NCBI RefSeq assembly: GCF_001748285.1
Contig: NZ_BDGT01000020.1
Location: 1-64,000 of the forward strand
Length of the DNA stretch: 64,000 nt
Direction: 5' to 3'
Source: Thermogemmatispora onikobensis
Lineage (GTDB): Bacteria > Chloroflexota > Ktedonobacteria > Ktedonobacterales > Ktedonobacteraceae
Shown: one piece after another, positions 24,442-31,804 of the stretch
Position numbering within the stretch: the first letter of the stretch is position 1
How the letters are laid out: each line of letters begins with the position of its first letter
Translations under genes and position numbers: made by a program
The notes under the pieces: model-generated
The model's input: only the letters and a program-made list of their open reading frames with translations
Databases searched by the model: none
Told to the model about the DNA's origin: nothing

Positions 24442-26910
24442 GTGAAACATTCCCTATTTGATTCATTTGCACACGATCACTACAGACAGTCGAAACTCGA
24501 TGGAAAAGGAGGCGGCGCTTCTTCCCCACGTCTGCAGTCAGGGAGATGCGCTCTGCATGAGCCGATGAATGTCAGTACCGGTGGCTCGCATATCCTTATT
24601 TTTGAACGCGATCAGCAACTTGCCGCCTTGCTCAGTAGCGAGCTGCAGCTGGCAGGCTATGAGTGCCATATAGCTCGCACGGCAGTGGAAGTCTTTGACG
24701 CGATTGCACGCCATCAGGTGCGGCTGGTCTTGGTCAACCTGGCCCAGGCGGCGGCAGGGCGCCGTGAGTTCTGGGTGGCGCTAGAGGCCCAGCGTCGGGG
24801 GCGCGGTGTCCTGGTGCTGACCTATCGCTGCACCAACCTGGCCGGCTACGGTCCGTATGATCCCGAGGAGCATCGGCAGAGCGTCGATGTGGAGGTTGAT
24901 GGGATGCTCGGCATCATGCGTCTGGTCGAGGCGGTCCGGGCTCAGGTGCCTTTGCCGGCCACGGCCTCGCATCCCCAGGTACGCCTGGCCGATCTGCCAA
25001 CGCAGGCGTCGCCCGCTCCTACCCTGACAAGTCTGCAGCAGACGGTTCCACACCCGGCAGTCTTTTCGCCAAGCCAGAGCCAGGTCAGCGAGCTTCAGCG
25101 GCAGTCATCGCCGGCTCCGTCGGCCTATGCGGCCAGCGCCCAAGCGGTCCCTTCTGTTCCCCCGCCGCCGACCTTCACCGATAAGATCCGGGCGGTGATC
25201 TACCCGGGCAGCCGCAGCTTTTCGCCGGCTCCGGCCTCTGCGCCCGCGCAGGAGGCTGCCTGGGGGGCAGCCTTCGGGGCAGACGGCTTCCAGGGTCCCG
25301 ATGGGTTTGTGACCTCCGCCTCCCCTTCCTCAGCACGCATACCCGCCGTTTCGCCGGCGGCCAGTGCCGGCTCGCGCCAGCCGCCGCTCAACCAGGCTGG
25401 CCAGTTCTCGCCTGCCTCTCCCGCGGCTGCGTCTTCTCCAGCGCAGCCGCCATACTATCCTCCTTCGGCCCAGTCTGCGCCGCTGGAGTTCTATGCCCAG
25501 CAGCGATCTCAGCCGCTGGAGCCGTTCGTCCAGGAGTCGGCAGAGACCTTCTATCAGGCAACGCGCTCTCAGGCTTCGGGGCCTTTGCCCCAGCCCCAGG
25601 CGGCGCTTTCTGGCGAGCAAGTGCCTCCGCAGATGGCGCATCTTCCTTCTATGGCTCAGGTGAGTCCCGCGCCTTTCGCCTCGGCATCCCAGGCTGCAGC
25701 GCCAGCGCCAGCGCCAGTCTATCAGCCGGTCTTTCAGGAAAGCCCCTATCATCCCAATCAGGCCTATACCCAGTACGCGCCACCCGAGGAGAAAGGGGAG
25801 TCGAGCCTGGCGCAGCTGACGCGCCTGCTGCGCGAACGTTCCGCCCTCTCTGCTCCAGGAGAGCGTGGACCAGAGCCGGGCGAGGCGCAGATCCCACCTG
25901 GTGGAGCGGCAGCTCCAGCGGCCCCAGCCTCGCCTTCGCCGTTGAGTACAGCCTCGCTGCGAGCAGCGCCGATTCAGGGCTTGCAATCAGACCAGGAGCC
26001 TGATTATCGGCCCTCGCGCTCGGCGGAGTCTCATGCCGTGGCCCGCAGTCATCTGCAGGCCCTGGCGGGCGCCAGTCCGACCATTGGAGAGCTGTCGTCG
26101 CTGCGCATGGCCTCCCCATCTTCGGCGTCTGCCACGGCTGCGGCCCAGAGCCAGGCGGCAACTCAGCACCACACCGCTCAGGCCCGGGCTTATAGCGCTG
26201 AGCAGCCAGCGGTCGAACGGCGTCCGGCCTATAGCAGCCCCCATGAAGCCCGAGCAGAGGACCTCTCTCCCGGCCAGATACAGATACGGAACGCAGGGCC
26301 AGTCGAGCAAGCCGAACGGGAGGCGCCCGCCCCCCCCAGCCAGCCCCTGTCTGGTGACGACCTGGCCGCTACGGCTGACGAGGAGACCAAGAAGGAGATG
26401 ATGCAGCATGCGGAGGCTGCCCCAGTCGAGACAGCGCGCCGCCTTTCGTTCGATCGCGAGTCGATCACGTCCGATACGACCTTGCTCGACATTGTGCAAA
26501 GCCTGCCGCCGATGGAGCCGCCTCCACAGCGGCAACAGCCGCAGTCGCCACCAGTTCTCAATGGACGGGCCACGCGCTCGCTTGGCAGCGTCCTGTTGGA
26601 GGGCCATCTGGTACCACCCGAGCGCCTGGAGGTAGCGCAGAACGTTCAACGCATGCTCCGCGGGGTCGATCTCAATTATCAGTTGGGGGAGATTTTGCTC
26701 ATGTTCAAGCTGCTGACCCCCGATCAGCTGCTAGCGGCTAGCCTGGTGAGCTATGGTCTGCTCAATACGGCACAGATCCGCTCGCTGGGCCGCATCCGCC
26801 AGGAGCTGCATTCGATGGGTCTGGAATACGATCTGGAGAATTTGCTCATCCTTTTCCGCATCCTGACTCCCGAGCAGCTGCGCGAGGTGCGCGCCAGCTG
26901 GTCGTCATGA
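24442..26910 (+). CDS. Receiver-like / disordered linker / MshEN-like C-domain protein
   Basis: 822 residues in three parts. Residues about 45-170 look like a response-regulator receiver fold (SHILIFERDQQLAALLSSEL, VRLVLVNLAQ), but the expected phosphoacceptor Asp is Asn in LVLVN, so it is probably a pseudo-receiver. About 175-700 is a Pro/Ala/Gln/Ser-rich disordered linker. The C-terminus (about 710-822) has two related helical repeats, LGSVLLEGHLVPPERLEVAQ with ILLMFKLLTPDQLLAA, and LENLLILFRILTPEQLREV, resembling MshEN/GspE N-terminal domains. It could scaffold a membrane or pilus machine; that is inference. The start is uncertain: GTG at 24442 or the ATG at 24565, directly before the folded domain. 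Neither has a good SD. Confidence 0.6.
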   Translation: MKHSLFDSFAHDHYRQSKLDGKGGGASSPRLQSGRCALHEPMNVSTGGSHILIFERDQQLAALLSSELQLAGYECHIARTAVEVFDAIARHQVRLVLVNLAQAAAGRREFWVALEAQRRGRGVLVLTYRCTNLAGYGPYDPEEHRQSVDVEVDGMLGIMRLVEAVRAQVPLPATASHPQVRLADLPTQASPAPTLTSLQQTVPHPAVFSPSQSQVSELQRQSSPAPSAYAASAQAVPSVPPPPTFTDKIRAVIYPGSRSFSPAPASAPAQEAAWGAAFGADGFQGPDGFVTSASPSSARIPAVSPAASAGSRQPPLNQAGQFSPASPAAASSPAQPPYYPPSAQSAPLEFYAQQRSQPLEPFVQESAETFYQATRSQASGPLPQPQAALSGEQVPPQMAHLPSMAQVSPAPFASASQAAAPAPAPVYQPVFQESPYHPNQAYTQYAPPEEKGESSLAQLTRLLRERSALSAPGERGPEPGEAQIPPGGAAAPAAPASPSPLSTASLRAAPIQGLQSDQEPDYRPSRSAESHAVARSHLQALAGASPTIGELSSLRMASPSSASATAAAQSQAATQHHTAQARAYSAEQPAVERRPAYSSPHEARAEDLSPGQIQIRNAGPVEQAEREAPAPPSQPLSGDDLAATADEETKKEMMQHAEAAPVETARRLSFDRESITSDTTLLDIVQSLPPMEPPPQRQQPQSPPVLNGRATRSLGSVLLEGHLVPPERLEVAQNVQRMLRGVDLNYQLGEILLMFKLLTPDQLLAASLVSYGLLNTAQIRSLGRIRQELHSMGLEYDLENLLILFRILTPEQLREVRASWSS

Positions 26911-26987
26911 GCGCTTCCTGCTCCTGACCGGCGCTCTCCAGCAGGCGTGAGATTGATCAGCAACGACACAGACAACGCAAGAGGCCT

Positions 26988-27015
26988 GGCCCGCCAGCGC
27001 GGGCCTTCCTTATTT
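26988..27015 (+). terminator. Intrinsic terminator after the scaffold gene
   Basis: GGCCCGC-CAGC-GCGGGCC (26988-27005) followed by TTCCTTATTT. It lies about 80 bp after the stop codon at 26910. Confidence 0.75.
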
Positions 27016-27148
27016 ATCTTCACGCGCCGGGCCTGGTCCAACCACAACCAGACCCTCCTTGCCCTGGCTACGCTCTCTCCTGACCGTAGTGGGGCAAGGA
27101 GAGCAGGGTCGGTCGCTCGCCTTGCTACCTCCCGGCACGGAGATTGGC

Positions 27149-27154
27149 TATAAT
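27149..27154 (+). promoter_or_regulatory. -10 element (TATAAT) of the membrane stress-protein gene
   Basis: A perfect TATAAT, 49 bp before the ATG at 27203. No convincing -35 at 17 bp. Confidence 0.45.
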
Positions 27155-27202
27155 GTCTGGTGCTAAGAGAGCGCATTTCCATCCTTAGCAGGAGCCATTC
27201 TC

Positions 27203-27790
27203 ATGCCACAACAACAGCAACAACAGCAACAGTTTGCCGACTACGATCTCCTCGCAGTGTTTAGCGATGAGGAGAAAGCCAGCACGGCTGAGGGGAAGCT
27301 GCGCCGGGAGGGTTTCAAGGATGAGGAGATTTATCGCCTGAGCGCCGGGGCAGTCAAAGGCGGAGAGTTCCGCGATCATGGTCCACGCCAGGATCGCAGC
27401 GCTTTCTTCTTGCAGACGACGCGCAGCGGTCCCGCGCCGGCACTGCTGCTGGTACTGGCACTGGTGGCGGGCCTGGTCATGGGCCTGCTGGGCTTTGCAC
27501 TGGGCTTCGCCTTTCCCGCCTCTGAACACGGGCTGATTACGGTGATCGGGGTGGCAGTGGGCCTGGTCTGCGGCGTAGTGCTGGCCTTTGTCCGCGGGAG
27601 CCGGGTGCGCGGCGCGATCGGGCAGGACCTGTCACGCCTCCCCCAAACCACCGCTCCCACGCGCGAGGCACGGACAGTGATCGCTTTGCGCTTGCTCGAT
27701 CCCGAGAATATCAGCCGTAAAACCCGGGCACGGGCGATCTTGCTCAATAACGGAGGCCGCATCGATCGTAGGGTGGGCCGCCGGGAGTGA
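27203..27790 (+). CDS. Membrane protein with N-terminal poly-Gln tract (general-stress-like)
   Basis: 195 residues. It opens MPQQQQQQQQFADYDLLAVF with eight Gln encoded by alternating CAA/CAG codons, a length-variable repeat type. Residues about 15-50 resemble the heat-induced/general-stress fold in which the protein reads its residue range with a DEEKASTAEGKLRREGF helix. Two adjacent TM helices (about 77-105 and 110-130) follow; the C-terminus is basic and cytoplasmic. SD AGGAG is eight bases before the ATG. A possible intrinsic terminator follows at 27813. The relation to GSP17M-type proteins is a guess from layout. Confidence 0.55.
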   Translation: MPQQQQQQQQFADYDLLAVFSDEEKASTAEGKLRREGFKDEEIYRLSAGAVKGGEFRDHGPRQDRSAFFLQTTRSGPAPALLLVLALVAGLVMGLLGFALGFAFPASEHGLITVIGVAVGLVCGVVLAFVRGSRVRGAIGQDLSRLPQTTAPTREARTVIALRLLDPENISRKTRARAILLNNGGRIDRRVGRRE

Positions 27791-27812
27791 GGAGCGGCGA
27801 GCCGGGCGCAAT

Positions 27813-27837
27813 GGAGCGCTCTGCTCCCGCTTTTTTT
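27813..27837 (+). terminator. Intrinsic terminator
   Basis: GGAGC-GCTCT-GCTCC (27813-27827), three bases, then seven T (27831-27837). It lies 22 bp after the stop of the poly-Gln membrane protein gene. Confidence 0.6.
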
Positions 27838-28053
27838 CGCTCGCTAGCAGTGACGCAGCGCTCGCTGTAGTCTGCCCATTGAAGAACCTCATAGCAATAA
27901 TGAGGCAGGTGAGGGTCTTACCACTCTGCTGGGCAAACACTGGTAATATCTTGGTTTCTCGATTAGAATTAGAATAGATTTACAGCAAAGTATTGGCAAG
28001 CGCCGGCGGCCCTGAGCAGAAGCCCAGGGATGCCCAGGCGGGAGAAAGAGCGT

Positions 28054-28362
28054 ATGAAGGGGAACACTGTGCCACCAGCGAGACTGCAGGTTGATCTGGA
28101 GAAGCTCGCGCGCCTGCGCGACGCGCTCTTTCCACCGTATAAGGTCATTCTCTTCAACGACGATGAGAATACCATGGATTATGTGGTTGCTGCCCTACTG
28201 CATGCCGTCAATAGCCTGACGCTGCCAGAGGCAGAGCGCATCATGCTGACAGCCCACGTGACTGGGAGCGCCGTGGTTGTGGTCTGTCCCAAGGAGCTGG
28301 CCGAGTACTATCAGGAGCGCCTGCTCAGCTACGGCCTGACAGCTACGATCGAGCCGGATTAG
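28054..28362 (+). CDS. clpS: ATP-dependent Clp protease adaptor ClpS
   Basis: A 102-residue N-recognin that binds N-end-rule substrates and hands them to the Clp AAA+ unfoldase. ClpS signature: YKVILFNDDENTMDYVVAAL, with the substrate-pocket NDD, then LPEAERIMLTAHVTGSAVVVVCPKELAEYY and a C-terminal strand GLTATIEPD. The start is the inner ATG at 28054 with GGGAG nine bases upstream; an ATG at 28030 is in frame but has no SD. No Clp unfoldase gene is in the window. A small inverted repeat (CCTCAT/ATGAGG at 27887-27905) lies upstream; the rest of 27838-28053 shows nothing clear. Confidence 0.92.
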   Translation: MKGNTVPPARLQVDLEKLARLRDALFPPYKVILFNDDENTMDYVVAALLHAVNSLTLPEAERIMLTAHVTGSAVVVVCPKELAEYYQERLLSYGLTATIEPD

Positions 28363-28712
28363 CCACCGGCTGGGTCCCTTGGGCTAGCCGCCTACTCCGC
28401 GGGAAGCTTCCTGGTCCAACCCGCTGGCCCACTCGTTGCTGACCGGGTTGGCCGGACCGGTGGTTCTGGCTGCAGAGTGATCGCGCTGGTCGCCCAAAGA
28501 GAGTAAGGACTGGCAGCAGGCTTGCTAAATAGCGCTCACTACCATTGACGCTGCCAGTCTCTTCCACTTAGAATCTGTAGAAGGGCCTGCAGGGATGCAG
28601 CAAGTAGGCTCTTTCAGGCGTATGCAGAGGCGCAACGCGCAGAGCCTGCAAGAGATCCGAACGAAGATGATGCTGTTTTGTCAGATTCGAGATCGAGAAG
28701 AGGGGAGACACT

Positions 28713-29279
28713 ATGGTTCACCTATGGCGCTCAAGAACGAAGGAGGAGGCCGAGACCACCAAGGCGCCCGGGGTCGGAGCCACCGGCGATATCGCGGTGA
28801 TTGTCGAGGGGAAGAAACTGGATACGGAACTGGTCAGGTTGGCTTGCCTGATGGCCAAGCGCGCCAAACGCAAGGTTCACCTGGTCCACATCATCGAAGT
28901 TCCTCGTACCCTCCCCCTCAAGGCTGTCCTCACAGAGAAGTCGAATGCCGCTAATAAGCTGCTCTCCGAGGCCATTGCCATTGCTGAAGAGGCCGGCTGC
29001 GATGCTGTCGCCGAGATTGTCCAGGCCCGCGATGCCGGCCCGGCGATTGTGGATGAGGCCCGCGATCATGGCTGCGCTCTGATTATGCTAGGGTTGGTGC
29101 GTAGCCACCGCTCCCAGAATCATCTGGGCAAGACGATCCCGTATGTGTTGCTCAATGCCCCCTGCCGGGTCTGGGTGATCCAGGACCCCAATGGCACGGC
29201 TGCCGCCGGTACACCCAGTACACCCGCGACCGCCGCCACGAGCAATAGCAGCAGCGATGCTAGCGCCTCAAAAGCATGA
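28713..29279 (+). CDS. Universal stress protein (UspA family)
   Basis: 188 residues. The UspA Rossmann-like fold runs about 24-150: IAVIVEGKKLDTELVRLACLMAKRAKRKVHLVHIIEVPRT, EEAGCDAVAEIVQARDAGPAIVDEARDHGCALIMLGLV, then a C-terminal VLLNAPCRVWVIQ. The ATP-binding G-2x-G-9x-G(S/T) loop is not conserved (GLVRSHRSQNHLGKT), so nucleotide binding is uncertain. A Ser/Thr/Ala-rich tail of about 30 residues follows. The ATG at 28713 has AGGGGAG five bases upstream. The 350-bp gap before it (28363-28712) and the 470-bp gap after it show no gene. Confidence 0.8.
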   Translation: MVHLWRSRTKEEAETTKAPGVGATGDIAVIVEGKKLDTELVRLACLMAKRAKRKVHLVHIIEVPRTLPLKAVLTEKSNAANKLLSEAIAIAEEAGCDAVAEIVQARDAGPAIVDEARDHGCALIMLGLVRSHRSQNHLGKTIPYVLLNAPCRVWVIQDPNGTAAAGTPSTPATAATSNSSSDASASKA

Positions 29280-29468
29280 TGATAGATTGGTATTCATGCC
29301 ACATACACATACTACTCTAGCCGCCTATGACTGCTTCAGGATACGCTGAATACGGGTGAGGCGCACCCCACACGCTAGCTAGACGTCTACGCCAGACTGC
29401 TACCAACATAGCCAGACGCTAGACGCCAGAGACCAGGCTCAGTCTGGCCAGACCGTGAGAGGCTCTCG

Positions 29469-29502
29469 CCCCGGCGCGTGAGACCTGCGCCGCCACCGGG
29501 GA
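29469..29502. other. GC-rich hairpin after the Usp gene
   Basis: CCCCGGCGC and a matching GCGCC…CCGGGG can fold into a stem with a short internal loop, followed by ACTTTGCTTC. It may terminate the Usp transcript. The surrounding 29280-29660 has repeated GCCAGAC/GCTAGAC motifs but no gene. Confidence 0.35.
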
Positions 29503-29667
29503 CTTTGCTTCTCTCGCATTGCGTCGCAGCGCCTGGCCTTGCAGGTGCCTTCTGTTTTTCACGCATGGCGAACGCTCGCGATGGGTGAGGGCTGGCTTTT
29601 TCTCTTCTCTTTCGCTCGCTTGCTTTGATGGGTCAGCCTTTTTCTGATCGCTGCCAGCATGCTGATA

Positions 29668-29676
29668 TGCTATAAT
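29668..29676 (+). promoter_or_regulatory. Extended -10 promoter (TGC-TATAAT)
   Basis: TGC-TATAAT immediately followed by TAAAG, about 75 bp upstream of the GAF gene ATG at 29750. The -35 is weak, as expected for an extended -10 promoter. Confidence 0.6.
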
Positions 29677-29749
29677 TAAAGTGAGCGGAATTCTTCTTTT
29701 TGTTGACTCAACCGGCTATCACCAGCTCAATCCTGGGAGGAGTCTCGCC

Positions 29750-30355
29750 ATGACGACTAACCCACAGAATGCAGGGCCTCCGCCACGCTCCCATAAGGAT
29801 TACTATACCGCCCTTCATCAGGCTGCGCTGACCTTCTCGTCCAGCCTTGAGCTGGACGAGGTGCTCCACAGTGTGGCTAAAAGCATCGCCGAGGCGATGC
29901 AGGTGAAAGCCTGTGTGCTACGTCTGTTCAACAAGCGCACCGGTCAGCTTGAGATCAGTGCCTCCTATGGGCTGAGCAGCAACTACCTCGGCAAGGGCCC
30001 GGTAGATGTCTCTCATAGCCCTATTGATCATGAAGTGATCCAGAGCGGCAAGCCGGTCTTTATTCCCGATGTGCGCGTCGACTCCCGTTTTCAGTATCAG
30101 GAGGCCGCGCGGCGCGAGGGCCTGGTCTCGCTGCTCTGTGTTCCACTGGAGGTGCGTGGCGAGGTCATCGGCGTCTTGCGTGTCTATACTGCCGAGCCGG
30201 CGACCTTCCACGAGGATGATGTGCAGTTCCTGACTGTTCTCGCCAGTCTGGCCGCGCTCGCCATTGAGAACGCCAGACTGTACGAGAATCTGAAGAGTTC
30301 GTATGATGGCGTGATGGATGCTCTTTGGGGGAGCAGCCTCAGTCGTCAGCCATAA
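29750..30355 (+). CDS. Stand-alone GAF domain protein
   Basis: A 201-residue protein that is essentially one GAF domain (about 30-180): ALTFSSSLELDEVLHSVAKSIAEAM, ACVLRLFNKRTGQLEISASYGL, SGKPVFIPDV, LCVPLEVRGEVIGVLRVYTAE, and DDVQFLTVLASLAALAIENARLYE. GAF domains bind small ligands, light-absorbing pigments or redox signals and usually couple to an output domain; here none is present, so it must work with another protein. No Cys is placed for bilin binding. Start ATG 29750 with GGGAGGAG seven bases upstream; a GTG at 29681 is in frame but overlaps the promoter. Confidence 0.85.
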   Translation: MTTNPQNAGPPPRSHKDYYTALHQAALTFSSSLELDEVLHSVAKSIAEAMQVKACVLRLFNKRTGQLEISASYGLSSNYLGKGPVDVSHSPIDHEVIQSGKPVFIPDVRVDSRFQYQEAARREGLVSLLCVPLEVRGEVIGVLRVYTAEPATFHEDDVQFLTVLASLAALAIENARLYENLKSSYDGVMDALWGSSLSRQP

Positions 30356-30464
30356 GCTGGCGCCGTGGTCGCCCCCTGTCCTCGACCTTGCCTTGCGCCT
30401 GCCTGTTTTTTGCTCCTTGCTTCCCTCTGCCTGATCCGGTTTCCGTTGTGTCGATTTGCCCACT

Positions 30465-31640
30465 TCAGCGGATACGTGTGTTGGTGAGATAGGGCGAGGT
30501 GAAGGTCGTGCGTTCTCCTGGCCGTTTGCCAGGTACAGGGAAGAGCCGCGCCGCCAGTGGCTTGCGCAGGCGTGTGGCCAGGGTAGCGACGTCGAGGAGG
30601 AGGCCGGCAATGGTCTGCTCTGAGCTGTCGCCCGGCAGAGGAATGGTGTCCAGTCCTGTGCCGCAGACAGCGGAGTAGAGTAGCAATTGATGAATGTGCA
30701 GGCGCCCCTCCTCCCAGCGTCGCCCTAAAAGGGCGTCCTCCAGTACAGGCAGCATGAGGCCACAGTAGCCACAGGTGGGCAAGGCAGTGCTTTGGAGACC
30801 ACGGGTAATCGCGGCGGCGACGGTCAGAGTACCCGGATCACCGATGAGGCCGTAGCCACAGGCTTCGAGCGCGGGTACAATGCTCTCTTCGCCAAGAGGG
30901 GCAGGCGAGAGGTCAAGGCCATTGTAGTGGAGCTGGTGCTCGTCGCTGAGCACGCGCGCCAGGCCGGCCAGCGGTCCCAGTTGCTCTTCAAGTGTGCGAC
31001 GAACAATGGCACTGATCGTTTCCGGGGCCAGGGGGTGGTGCGCTTCTGCTGCCGCGGCGCCAAGGGCCTGGCCAAGGAGAGGTGCGCCCTGAAGACCCAG
31101 GCCGAGGCTGGCTGGACCGCGATGGTAGGCGGCGGGGAAGAAGGGACAACCCGGTTCGACACAGGCCAGCGCGGCGAAGCGGAAGTTGCCATCGCCTTCG
31201 GGAGTCTCCCGGGCTAGACGGAGTATGAGGCGGGCTACGGCTGGAGCTGCGTCGTGACGCAGACCTTGCTCGCTACTGGCCAGCAGGACGCTGGCGCTGA
31301 AGGCCGGGCCAGCGCTGAGGAGGTCGACAAGCAGGGCCAGGCGCTCAAGCGGAAAGCCCGGCTCGACGGCAAGAGCGGGACCGAGCGAGCAAAAGACGAT
31401 TTCTGACTCTGTGAGCATCTCTTGTAGCTCACGCCCGTAACGCTCGACGTCTTTGGCCGGCCAGGCGGCCAGGTCGCTGAGCAGCGGACGGGTGGCGAGG
31501 CGCTGCGTCTGCACCTCATAGCCCGCCTCGTGCAGACGAGCCGCGATGGCTCGCAGCTGCTGGGCCAGACGCCGCACAATGGCAGGCGTCAGCGGATGTG
31601 GCTCGGCTACGCCCAGGGTGATGGTGCGAATGGGGACCAT
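30465..31640 (-). CDS. DUF711 family protein
   Basis: 391 residues of the DUF711/UPF0210 family, a pyruvate-formate-lyase-like fold without an assigned reaction. Recognisable text: VPIRTITLGV at the N-terminus, CYGxxG-like ACGYGLIGDPGTL, the conserved VCGTGLDTIPLPGDSS and the C-terminal KPLAARLFPVPGKRPGE followed by SPYLTNTR. The ATG at 31640 has AAAGGAG nine bases upstream. The gene is divergent from the nuclease-helicase gene with about 160 bp between them. The family often functions with an ACT-domain protein, which I do not see here. Confidence 0.82.
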   Translation of the reverse strand: MVPIRTITLGVAEPHPLTPAIVRRLAQQLRAIAARLHEAGYEVQTQRLATRPLLSDLAAWPAKDVERYGRELQEMLTESEIVFCSLGPALAVEPGFPLERLALLVDLLSAGPAFSASVLLASSEQGLRHDAAPAVARLILRLARETPEGDGNFRFAALACVEPGCPFFPAAYHRGPASLGLGLQGAPLLGQALGAAAAEAHHPLAPETISAIVRRTLEEQLGPLAGLARVLSDEHQLHYNGLDLSPAPLGEESIVPALEACGYGLIGDPGTLTVAAAITRGLQSTALPTCGYCGLMLPVLEDALLGRRWEEGRLHIHQLLLYSAVCGTGLDTIPLPGDSSEQTIAGLLLDVATLATRLRKPLAARLFPVPGKRPGERTTFTSPYLTNTRIR

Positions 31641-31804
31641 TGTTGCTGACTCCTTTCCTCCCTCGTTGCTATCCGTATACAATATCTCAGGATACGCTAT
31701 TTGGAGGCGGGCCGCCAGCAGACCAGCCCACGCCAGCGATGTCGCGCTCGCTGCCTTCGATGACAAGCTTGCAGGGAGAGAGGTGACAGCCAGGTGCTAT
31801 GTCT

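Noticed and set aside
25330-26649. Long minus-strand frames opposite the scaffold gene
   Set aside because: Arg/Leu/Trp-rich shadows produced by the high-GC Pro/Ala/Gln codons of the plus-strand gene.
28595-28954. Plus-strand frame overlapping the start of the Usp gene
   Set aside because: Out of frame with the Usp fold and Arg/Gly-rich; the Usp frame has the SD and domain.
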